A program made the translations under genes and the position numbers. Shown here piece after piece: positions 1 through 5,461 of a DNA stretch of 6,096 bases. Each line of letters starts with the position of its first letter. Within the stretch, counting starts at the first letter, position 1. The notes below the pieces were generated by a model. It had not been told where the DNA came from. It ran no database searches and was given only the letters and a program-made list of their open reading frames with translations. Source of the stretch: Dehalococcoidia bacterium UBA1152 (lineage in GTDB: Bacteria; Chloroflexota; Dehalococcoidia; Lucifugimonadales; UBA2962); the NCBI GenBank assembly GCA_002311285.1, contig DBZU01000031.1, positions 1 to 6,096 of the forward strand, given 5' to 3'.

Positions 1-1044
1 CTTTGAGTCTTGATACACATCAGGATCCAAGTAAGCAGTATCTTCATCACCAACATCGAGAATAGGGCGAAGGTCTAGATCAAAGTTGATTCCATCGTTT
101 GAATAGGCCGCCACGAGGCGTTGGCAACCTAATCCACCGCAACTACCTTTGTAGTCTCCATAAGCAACGTACATTGTAAATCCGCCATCCTCACGCACCA
201 ATATGTCGGGGTCTACATATGCAGCTTGTTTATGTCTGCCTTTCAGCCGATACCCTTTGTCCTGATACCAGGTGAGCCCCATATCATCACTATGCATACT
301 AGCAATGGAACTACCGTTAGCAACGTAATACAGACGAATGGTTCCATTTGGTAATTTCACCATGTCTGGCACTGACTGAAACAGAGTTCCTCTTCCCGGG
401 AAAATATCTAATTTAGAGGATGGCAAAGGCCCAGTAATACTAAAATTGATACCATCATCGGAGATCGCAGCATATAATATCCGATCCTTCTGGTTGGGCG
501 GCGGATAGTCGCTGGCCTCATATACCATCAAAAATTTCCCGTCGCGTCTCAGCAACACTGACGGGTTAGAGACAAAAGATTGGGTATCGGCCGGTTTCCC
601 AGTTCCTGCTATATTCGTCTTTGTGACATCAGAAAGGTCAAGTCCATCACGGCTGTCAGCAAAAACTATTACTCCTAGGCTCCCTTTTTCAGGTACTAAC
701 ATATAAGTACGTATTCTTCCGTCCGGCAAAACGACAGACGATGTCGAGGTAGTATCAGCCCGAACTATACCGGGCTTAGGAGTCCAGATCTCCACATTTT
801 CTGGGCTGGATTTGTCGACGTTAGTAGTAGTTGAGTCGATTTCTACAACTTTTTCTAATGTCTGTGGTGATGTAGTCGTGGGAACTGGAATTGCAGCATC
901 TATTGTTTCAGCGACTTCATCTGTTGTTTTTTTTTCTACGGCACTTACACCTGGCAATGGCTGAGTTTCAGAAACACAAGCTGTGAACAGAACTATTAAT
1001 CCTGTGGAGAAGAAGATAAGTATGTTTCTAGCATTACTTAACAT
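1..1044 (-). CDS. Propeller lipoprotein with Asp-box (sialidase/GH43-like), 3' end outside window
   Basis: The frame is open for 348 codons from ATG at 1044 to the window edge, so the C-terminus is missing. Residues 8-22 are a hydrophobic signal segment ending L-F-T-A before Cys23, a somewhat non-canonical lipobox (Phe at -3) that implies a lipid-anchored exported protein. Residues 24-90 are a Thr/Ser/Pro-rich, probably disordered linker. From about residue 90 a beta-propeller begins. An exact Asp-box, S-D-D-M-G-L-T-W, lies at 252-259, and looser S-x-D-G-I-N-F versions occur twice. Blade-start motifs of NPSV/VPDM/DPDI/DPDV type recur near residues 160, 226, 278 and 340, each of the first three followed by a D/N-G turn and a Y-rich strand, as in GH43/GH32 five-bladed propellers and BNR-repeat proteins. 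The role may be binding or hydrolysis of extracellular glycan. The catalytic residues cannot be assigned, so a non-enzymatic propeller is possible. No Shine-Dalgarno precedes the ATG. Confidence 0.8.
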   Translation of the reverse strand, partial: MLSNARNILIFFSTGLIVLFTACVSETQPLPGVSAVEKKTTDEVAETIDAAIPVPTTTSPQTLEKVVEIDSTTTNVDKSSPENVEIWTPKPGIVRADTTSTSSVVLPDGRIRTYMLVPEKGSLGVIVFADSRDGLDLSDVTKTNIAGTGKPADTQSFVSNPSVLLRRDGKFLMVYEASDYPPPNQKDRILYAAISDDGINFSITGPLPSSKLDIFPGRGTLFQSVPDMVKLPNGTIRLYYVANGSSIASMHSDDMGLTWYQDKGYRLKGRHKQAAYVDPDILVREDGGFTMYVAYGDYKGSCGGLGCQRLVAAYSNDGINFDLDLRPILDVGDEDTAYLDPDVYQDSK

Positions 1045-1051
1045 ATACGAA

Positions 1052-1057
1052 ATTATA
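1052..1057 (-). promoter_or_regulatory. Consensus -10 box (TATAAT) just upstream of the lipoprotein ATG
   Basis: On the minus strand a perfect TATAAT is followed by seven bases and then the ATG at 1044. Transcription starting 6-7 bases after a -10 box would begin at or next to the start codon, giving a leaderless mRNA. This fits the absence of any purine-rich ribosome-binding site. The sequence at the -35 distance (TTTTCC or TTTCCC, 16-17 bases upstream) is a weak match, so the call rests on the -10 box and the spacing. Confidence 0.4.
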
Positions 1058-1088
1058 AGGTACCTAAGCGAATGGGAAAAGTTTCATC

Positions 1089-1135
1089 TTTAAGTATAAA
1101 GACTCAATGGCTTGCGGTACTGGATCACCAGTAAA
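1089..1135 (-). repeat. Decayed tRNA-3'-end-derived repeat (copy F2)
   Basis: This stretch matches 3903-3949, which contains the 3' end of a tRNA-Val fragment. The block at 1102-1123 matches 3915-3936 at 19 of 22 positions, with three contiguous mismatches. TTTAAGT at 1089-1095 matches 3903-3909 with a one-base indel beyond it. Read on the minus strand it keeps a T-stem-like hairpin (TACTGG, loop TGAT, CCAGTA at 1118-1133), then ACCGCAAGCCA and TTGAGT. The T-loop has lost three bases, so no functional tRNA is possible. It lies between the PAL-like gene and the lipoprotein gene, in the same orientation as the better copy. Confidence 0.6.
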
Positions 1136-1182
1136 CCCTATAGCACTCTTCTAGTTTAAACAAAAAGCTAAATAAGTCTAAA

Positions 1183-2286
1183 TCATGATATCTTTACTAA
1201 CTTTTGCATAGAACGTAATTCACGAGGAGGCTCCATGTGGCTACCATAATCACTCCAAGAAACTTCGGCTACATAAATATTCCCCTTTGAATCAACCGAA
1301 ATACCATGAGGAGAGTAAAATCTTCCAGCCTGGTCTCCATAACTTTCTCGCCCAATTCTTGCAAGAATTTCACCCTGTAGATTAAGAATTGAAACCCTAG
1401 GGCCTAAATCAGTTCCAATATCATTAGATGCGATTCCAGCAAAATATTCACCCACGTACATTAGGTCTTGTCCAGAGCCATTATCCAAGCAGATTGCAGC
1501 AGCACGAGACATATTAACCCACTGAGTTTCGTATTTCCCGGTAGAATCAAAAACTTGAATTCTATGATTTTCCCTATCGGCAATATAAACCCAGCCTTCA
1601 GAATCAACCGCTATATTATGCACAATATTAAATTGTCCAGGGCCTGTGCCAGATTCACCCCAAGTTAACAAACGTTTTCCATCGGGTGAATATTTATGAA
1701 CACTCGCATTACCATATCCATCTGCGACATAAAATTCCCCATTACTTTTATTAACCGCAACATGTGTAGGCATATGAAAAGGTATTCCGCTCATTTTAGG
1801 GGATTCCATTCCAGGTTCACCGATAGTCATCAAAAGCTTGCCATCAGAGGTAAATTTACGAACTGTACTATCGCCATTATCAACACAAAATACTTCATCC
1901 CCCGGACCAATAGTGACTCCATGAGGTTTTTTAAAAATCCCTTCTCCCCAGCTATCTACAATATTGCCATCACTATCAAAAATTACTATTGGACAAGTAC
2001 CACGATTAAACACATAGACTCGATCTTTGGAATCTACATCAACTGCAGTTGCCTCTTTATAAACCCAACCTTCAGGCAGATTTCCCCAATTTTCACCAGA
2101 TAGTTCATAATTAAAACCATTCTCACCCAATACAACGCTACCTTCAGGGCCATCCTGAGAAGTGTGCCCTTCTTTACGTATTCCGAATTCCCAATCATGT
2201 TCATTGTTAGACAATTTCTTTTCCTTGAATAAATCTCTAAACTCTATTTGAATGCCTGGATCATACGTGTCTAATTTATAGGACAT
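1183..2286 (-). CDS. NHL-repeat protein resembling peptidyl-alpha-hydroxyglycine alpha-amidating lyase (PAL)
   Basis: This 367-aa protein has no signal peptide and consists of NHL blades from about residue 75 to the end. Its landmarks line up in order with animal PAL as I recall that sequence. F-N-R-G at 93-96 corresponds to the FHRG arginine. PHGVTIG at 121-127 supplies His122, V-A-D-G-Y-G-N at 187-193 supplies Tyr191, and VHNIAVD at 222-228 supplies His223. ADREN-x-RIQVF at 236-246 supplies Arg238, and SPHGISVD at 326-332 supplies His327. In PAL the three His bind catalytic zinc and the Tyr and Arg serve in cleaving a peptidyl-alpha-hydroxyglycine to an amide and glyoxylate. Here the substrate is unknown and no PHM monooxygenase partner is visible. 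The start is fixed by an in-frame TGA five codons upstream, with no Shine-Dalgarno. A structural NHL protein without lyase activity is the alternative. Confidence 0.85.
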   Translation of the reverse strand: MSYKLDTYDPGIQIEFRDLFKEKKLSNNEHDWEFGIRKEGHTSQDGPEGSVVLGENGFNYELSGENWGNLPEGWVYKEATAVDVDSKDRVYVFNRGTCPIVIFDSDGNIVDSWGEGIFKKPHGVTIGPGDEVFCVDNGDSTVRKFTSDGKLLMTIGEPGMESPKMSGIPFHMPTHVAVNKSNGEFYVADGYGNASVHKYSPDGKRLLTWGESGTGPGQFNIVHNIAVDSEGWVYIADRENHRIQVFDSTGKYETQWVNMSRAAAICLDNGSGQDLMYVGEYFAGIASNDIGTDLGPRVSILNLQGEILARIGRESYGDQAGRFYSPHGISVDSKGNIYVAEVSWSDYGSHMEPPRELRSMQKLVKIS

Positions 2287-2293
2287 CTTAACG

Positions 2294-2311
2294 GATATTC
2301 AGAAATTATCT
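2294..2311 (-). promoter_or_regulatory. Candidate promoter element upstream of the PAL-like gene, shared with the FMN-oxidase gene
   Basis: Minus-strand AGATAATTTCTGAATATC contains GATAAT (2305-2310) in -10-like context, about 18 bases before the ATG. The same motif occurs upstream of the hydroxy-acid oxidase gene at 5336-5353 with 16 of 18 bases identical. No convincing -35 is present at either site. It could be a shared promoter or operator, or a chance AT-rich match. Confidence 0.25.
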
Positions 2312-2322
2312 AGTGCCAATAT

Positions 2323-2362
2323 GGTGCTTTTTAGAAAGAATAAATTTTTCAAAAAAGCAACC
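2323..2362 (-). repeat. Inverted repeat between kynU and the PAL-like gene
   Basis: GGTGCTTTTT at 2323-2332 is complementary to AAAAAGCAACC at 2352-2362 with one bulged base, leaving an AT-rich loop of about 19 bases. It sits in the 86-bp gap after the kynU stop and before the PAL-like ATG. A transcript reading through could fold here. There is no GC-rich stem followed by a clean U-run, so I do not call it a terminator. Confidence 0.3.
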
Positions 2363-2372
2363 CTCGAAAAAA

Positions 2373-3623
2373 TTACGTCACATCAGGAACACGGCTGAAT
2401 CTCCCAGCTTTCCACGTATCGTTTTCCATTATAGCCCTCAGCTTTATAACAGCATCCCAAAGATCCGTATATCGCGTATATAGAGGCGCGAAACCAAATC
2501 GCATATTATCAGGAGCTCTAAAATCGCCGATGACTCCAACTTCTTTTAGAGCTTGCATTATGGCAAACCCGTTTTTAGAGCGTAGAGATATTTGACTTCC
2601 TCTGTGGGCGCCAGTTATGGGTGTTGCAAGGGTTAATCCATAATCAGAGAGATGTTTCTTAATTAACCGAATAAAAATGTCACCCAATGCCAATGATTTT
2701 GTACGAATACAGTCCATATCGGCACGAAGCAACATATCAATTCCAACCTCAACAGCGGCAAGAGCAACTATTGGCTGCGTTCCTGAAAGAAACTGCCCTA
2801 TATCGTTTTTAGGTCGATACTCTTGTTCAAAGGCAAATGGCTTTTCATGGCTCCACCACCCCGTTAAGGGTTGTGTCTCTTTGCCCTGATGCCGTTTTGC
2901 TACAAATAGATAACCCGGTGAACCTGGTCCTCCATTAAGATATTTATAGGTGCAGCCAACAGCAAAATCAACATTACACTGATTTAACGCAATTGGAAGT
3001 ACTCCGGCAGAGTGAGAGAGATCCCATACGACAAGGGCTCCAGTATCATGGACCTTTTGGGTAATAGACTTCATATCAAGAAGATGTCCCATTTTATAAT
3101 GGACTTGTGTTAGTGAGACTAGTGCCACATCTTCAGTAATGGCATCGAGGATTTGATCTTTTTCTACAAACCGGATTTTATGATTCTGTTCTAATTGATC
3201 AATCAAGCCTTGTGTAATATACGCATCGGTTGGAAAGTTACTCCCCTCCATAACAATGACCTTACGGTCTGCTCGCATTTTTAAGGCAACGGCGTGGACT
3301 TTATGAATATTAAGTCCAGTGCCATCAACACAAACGACCTCTCCATCACCCGCTCCAACTAGTTTTGCGATTTTATTGCCGATCGTTTCCGATAGTGAGT
3401 GCCATCCCGAAGAATTCCAGCTGGTGATAAGCTTAGACCCCCACTCCTCTAAAACAACTTTATTGACACGATCAAGTGTTGCGTGTGGCATAGCACCAAG
3501 AGAGTTTCCATCAAAGTAGAGGATGCCTTCCGGCATATTGAATTCACTTCCAAACTGCTTGAGCGGATCTTGATTATCCAGTTCTTCTAAATCTTCACGT
3601 GTTATTTTCAAGAAATTTTTCAC
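2373..3623 (-). CDS. kynU: Kynureninase
   Basis: This is a 416-aa PLP-dependent (fold type I) enzyme of full family length. It hydrolyses L-kynurenine to anthranilate and alanine (or 3-hydroxykynurenine to 3-hydroxyanthranilate) in tryptophan catabolism, in the cytosol. Visible landmarks are the N-terminal YFDGNSLG (36-43), NFPTD (129-133), D-L-S-H-S-A-G at 201-207 with the Asp that contacts the pyridine nitrogen, and T-Y-K-Y-L-N-G-G-P-G at 225-234 with PLP-binding Lys227. GWW (255-257), SGTQP (280-284) and NMRFGFAPLY with Arg375 complete the set; the Lys and Arg positions agree with Pseudomonas kynureninase as I remember it. The usual D-S-T-S-V-N phosphate-side motif reads DGTGLN at 100-105. 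The start is GTG with AAGGA six bases upstream. A 41-aa membrane protein gene precedes it by 71 bp. No other kyn gene is present in the window. Confidence 0.95.
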   Translation of the reverse strand: MKNFLKITREDLEELDNQDPLKQFGSEFNMPEGILYFDGNSLGAMPHATLDRVNKVVLEEWGSKLITSWNSSGWHSLSETIGNKIAKLVGAGDGEVVCVDGTGLNIHKVHAVALKMRADRKVIVMEGSNFPTDAYITQGLIDQLEQNHKIRFVEKDQILDAITEDVALVSLTQVHYKMGHLLDMKSITQKVHDTGALVVWDLSHSAGVLPIALNQCNVDFAVGCTYKYLNGGPGSPGYLFVAKRHQGKETQPLTGWWSHEKPFAFEQEYRPKNDIGQFLSGTQPIVALAAVEVGIDMLLRADMDCIRTKSLALGDIFIRLIKKHLSDYGLTLATPITGAHRGSQISLRSKNGFAIMQALKEVGVIGDFRAPDNMRFGFAPLYTRYTDLWDAVIKLRAIMENDTWKAGRFSRVPDVT

Positions 3624-3629
3624 GCTTCT

Positions 3630-3634
3630 TCCTT
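3630..3634 (-). promoter_or_regulatory. Ribosome-binding site deciding the GTG start of kynU
   Basis: AAGGA on the minus strand lies six bases before GTG at 3623. An ATG 29 bases upstream of the GTG is out of frame, so the GTG is the supported start. Confidence 0.65.
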
Positions 3635-3694
3635 ATTGATATTGATAATCATCTAAAAATCCATATGACAGAGTTAAAATTTGAATAATTTGGT

Positions 3695-3820
3695 TTACTT
3701 ATCACGCTCCATTTTAGCGAAAAGTTTACCTAATATTCTGGTAACCAAAAACGGTATAAAGAACCATAAAGCAATAAACAGTAACAACAATAGAATAATG
3801 GTAATTGTTAAGCCATCCAT
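3695..3820 (-). CDS. 41-aa single-pass membrane protein
   Basis: ATG at 3820 opens a 41-codon frame ending in TAA at 3695-3697. A strong Shine-Dalgarno, AGAGG at 3826-3830, precedes it by five bases. Residues 5-26 are an almost unbroken Ile/Leu/Phe/Trp helix with one proline near its end (Pro23). A basic, amphipathic tail follows (Arg28, Lys32, Lys36, Arg39, Lys41) with one acidic residue pair. By the positive-inside rule the C-terminus would face the cytoplasm. The stop is 71 bp before kynU on the same strand, so co-transcription is plausible. I recognise no family. The ribosome-binding site, composition and membrane-protein pattern argue for a real gene; possible roles are a regulatory or subunit-like small membrane protein. 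It is too short for many gene callers. Confidence 0.65.
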   Translation of the reverse strand: MDGLTITIILLLLLFIALWFFIPFLVTRILGKLFAKMERDK

Positions 3821-3920
3821 ATTTACCTCTTAGAATCTAGTGAACAAGAATAACAGAATTAATAAGGCTGCCAGATAAACTTAATTACTGATTTGGAATT
3901 ATTTTAAGTTCAAAACTCAA

Positions 3921-3970
3921 TGGTGGGCGGTACTGGAATCGAACCAGTGACCTCTGCGATGTCAACGCAG
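3921..3970 (-). pseudogene. 3' fragment of tRNA-Val (anticodon GAC), possible attachment site
   Basis: Read on the minus strand from 3970, the sequence gives a perfect anticodon stem CTGCG/CGCAG around the 7-base loop TTGACAT, so the anticodon is GAC for valine. It continues with a 5-base variable loop AGGTC, a perfect T-stem ACTGG/CCAGT around TTCGATT, then ACCGCCC, the discriminator A and an encoded CCA. The 5' side should provide GGGCGGT and a D-arm. Instead it reads AT-rich sequence, and GGGCGGT is absent from the next ~110 bases. So the left half of the tRNA is missing and this cannot be a working tRNA. A 3' tRNA remnant starting at the anticodon stem is what tyrosine integrases leave at the far end of an element inserted into a tRNA gene. 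A decayed relic without recombination history is the alternative. Confidence 0.75.
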
Positions 3971-4083
3971 ATACCATACGCATTTTAAACTAGTTCAATT
4001 ATATGTTTTTGTGAGTCTCAAAAAGGGTAATAAATGTAGAGTATTCCGGAGAAAAATCTGGAGAAAACCTTAAGAGGGGACCG

Positions 4084-4137
4084 GGTACCCCCGTTGTGCC
4101 TTTTTCATCTATTAGTTATATCAATAACCCTATCTTC
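4084..4137 (-). repeat. Intergenic repeat copy A, downstream of the FMN-oxidase gene
   Basis: This 54-bp element has two conserved ends and a divergent middle. Its outer blocks are GGTA plus CCCCCGTTGT (ending 4097) and the exact 17-mer TCAATAACCCTATCTTC (4121-4137). The same blocks, 22 rather than 23 bases apart, occur at 5371-5424 in the same orientation, and the whole element is 54 bp in both places. The two copies enclose the FMN-oxidase gene. On the plus strand GGTAC/GTGCC followed by TTTTT looks terminator-like, but no plus-strand gene ends here. Confidence 0.6.
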
Positions 4138-4204
4138 AAAAAAAATAGTTAACAATGCAAGTAAATCAACTATAGCAATTAAATAACTAAAATATAAAGC
4201 TGAA

Positions 4205-5308
4205 TCACAGTATCCTGTTCTTATATGGATGGTCAACGTGATTACCAAAAGGCATGTTTACCCATGTACTCATTTCGTGAGGTAAAACAACTGGGTCTCC
4301 CTGACAAACATAAGAGTCACTTAGGTCCGAAACTGAGGGGGCTCCTAACAATCCCATTGCCACAATCATTTCCTCTTCCAGTATTTCTAAGACTCTAACC
4401 AATCCTGACACTCCGTTTGCAGCTAAGCCCCATGCTTGCAGCTTGCCAATAGCAACAGCACTAACGCCAGAAGCGACTGCTTTTACTATGTCTGACCCCC
4501 TGAGGATGCCTCCATCCACTATTATTTCAGCTTTGTCCTGAACAACATCCCTTATTTCCTGCAACATGTCCATAGTTCCTAAACAATGATCTAATTGACG
4601 ACCTCCATGGTTTGATATCCATATGAAATCCACACCATGTGCCAACGCTAATTTTGCATCCTCTGCTGTAGCTATGCCTTTGACCATAAATGGTAATCCA
4701 GATCTTTCTTTAATCTTTACCATGGTTTCCCAAGTCAATGCAGCTTGATGAAACCTATCATTAGGCCTACGCTGAGTAGGAGGCTGCCATCGCATTAATA
4801 ATGGTCGCTCTCTTCGACTGTAATGTGCCGTATCGACGGTAACGCAAAGTGATTTATACCCTGCCTCCACTACCCTATCAACAATATCCCTAGTCCATGA
4901 CCAATCCCCATGAACGTAAAGTTGGAAAATTTTTGGACTATTTGTACTTTCACTTATATCCTCCAGCGAAGGCAACGTTACTGAGCTTACCGTTGGAATG
5001 GTTCCGAAAGTATCAGCTGCTTTAGCAGCAGCCACACCACCTTCTGGTTCAAAAACTTGCAGAGATCCTATTGGTGCAAGTATTACAGGAATTCGTAATT
5101 TATGTCCAAGTAAGGATGAAGATGGATCTATCTTTGATACATCAACTAATACTCTTGGTCTAAATGCGACTTTATCAAAAGACAATCGATTACGTCGCAT
5201 TGAAGTTTCTGACTCCGACGCCCCAACCAAATAATTCCATGCTCCTTGATTTAGAGCTTTGTTTGCGGCCTGCACAACCTCTTCGTTAGTTTCAAATCTT
5301 GAATCCAA
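4205..5308 (-). CDS. FMN-dependent L-2-hydroxy-acid oxidase/dehydrogenase
   Basis: This 367-aa TIM-barrel flavoprotein is of the glycolate oxidase / L-lactate dehydrogenase / mandelate dehydrogenase family and full family length. It oxidises an L-2-hydroxy acid to the 2-oxo acid, passing electrons to O2 or another acceptor. Residues matching the known active site are Tyr26, Tyr131 (in FQLYV), Asp159 (in TVDT), Arg165, Lys210 (in FMVKGI), His234 and Arg237 in the signature S-N-H-G-G-R-Q-L-D, and Arg270 after DGG. One difference is IGKL at 287-290, where the family normally has IGRP, so an FMN-phosphate arginine is replaced by Lys289. The middle segment (170-190) is short, without the long membrane-binding insert of mandelate dehydrogenase. 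The start is TTG, supported by GGAG seven bases upstream. The gene stands alone between two copies of an intergenic repeat. The substrate (glycolate, lactate or other) cannot be told. Confidence 0.92.
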   Translation of the reverse strand: MDSRFETNEEVVQAANKALNQGAWNYLVGASESETSMRRNRLSFDKVAFRPRVLVDVSKIDPSSSLLGHKLRIPVILAPIGSLQVFEPEGGVAAAKAADTFGTIPTVSSVTLPSLEDISESTNSPKIFQLYVHGDWSWTRDIVDRVVEAGYKSLCVTVDTAHYSRRERPLLMRWQPPTQRRPNDRFHQAALTWETMVKIKERSGLPFMVKGIATAEDAKLALAHGVDFIWISNHGGRQLDHCLGTMDMLQEIRDVVQDKAEIIVDGGILRGSDIVKAVASGVSAVAIGKLQAWGLAANGVSGLVRVLEILEEEMIVAMGLLGAPSVSDLSDSYVCQGDPVVLPHEMSTWVNMPFGNHVDHPYKNRIL

Positions 5309-5315
5309 TTAAATT

Positions 5316-5319
5316 CTCC
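5316..5319 (-). promoter_or_regulatory. Ribosome-binding site deciding the TTG start of the FMN oxidase
   Basis: GGAG on the minus strand lies seven bases before TTG at 5308. This supports translation from TTG, since the protein then begins at the expected distance before the conserved N-terminal Tyr26 region. Confidence 0.6.
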
Positions 5320-5335
5320 AAATATATAATCATTA

Positions 5336-5353
5336 GATATTTACAAATTATCT
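5336..5353 (-). promoter_or_regulatory. Candidate promoter element upstream of the FMN-oxidase gene
   Basis: Minus-strand AGATAATTTGTAAATATC is 16/18 identical to the element at 2294-2311 upstream of the PAL-like gene and contains GATAAT. It lies 27 bases before the TTG start, leaving room for the GGAG site. No good -35 hexamer is visible. Confidence 0.25.
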
Positions 5354-5370
5354 GAGCAATCGGGCTATGC

Positions 5371-5424
5371 GGTATCCCCCGTTGTAGGGTACAGCCACCT
5401 AATCGCCTCAATAACCCTATCTTC
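5371..5424 (-). repeat. Intergenic repeat copy B, upstream of the FMN-oxidase gene
   Basis: This is the partner of 4084-4137. It shares CCCCCGTTGT (5376-5385) and the exact 17-mer TCAATAACCCTATCTTC (5408-5424), with the same 54-bp total length and orientation. On the plus strand CCC and GGG flank GTTGTA (5378-5389), with GTA/TAC outside them, so a hairpin is possible. The adjoining CAAT...GCGGTA at 5357-5374 resembles the decayed tRNA-derived copy at 1105-1119 with small indels. Confidence 0.6.
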
Positions 5425-5461
5425 TCAACAGAGTAAATTTATGAATAATTGGGTTACTGTT

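Larger units (their letters stand above)
3821..4204. other. Repeat-bearing intergenic region between the FMN oxidase and the small membrane protein
   Basis: No coding frame is convincing in this 384-bp gap. It holds the tRNA-Val 3' fragment (3921-3970) and repeat copy A (4084-4137). It also has a perfect AT-rich hairpin with arms TTTTTG/CAAAAA (4006-4011 and 4019-4024) and two close copies of a YGGAGAAAA word near 4048-4068. The promoter of the small membrane gene and kynU probably lies at 3831-3920, but I cannot pick a -35/-10 pair with confidence. Confidence 0.5.

Noticed and set aside
1118..1133. Rho-independent terminator for the PAL-like gene
   Set aside because: The 6-bp hairpin is followed on the minus strand by CCGCAAGCC, not a U-run; it is better explained as a T-arm remnant.
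1151..3993. 10-bp inverted pair CTAGTTTAAA (1151-1160) and TTTAAACTAG (3984-3993), outside the two tRNA-derived repeats
   Set aside because: Short, AT-rich and inverted while the main repeats are direct; could be chance, so not used as evidence.
3921..4097. A complete tRNA-Val interrupted by an intron upstream of the anticodon arm
   Set aside because: No GGGCGGT acceptor strand or D-arm sequence is found in the ~110 bases upstream on the minus strand, and bacterial introns do not split tRNAs at this position.
4084..4110. Plus-strand terminator (GGTAC/GTGCC then TTTTT)
   Set aside because: The stem is short with a G-T pair, and no plus-strand gene ends here.
4998..5234. Plus-strand frames inside the FMN-oxidase, kynU and PAL-like genes
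   Set aside because: They are antisense shadows of well-supported minus-strand genes, with no ribosome-binding site or recognisable protein features.
4084..5424. Integron-like gene cassette array with attC sites between same-strand genes
   Set aside because: The repeats lack paired RYYYAAC/GTTRRRY core sites with imperfect inverted-repeat arms, and no IntI-like integrase is present.
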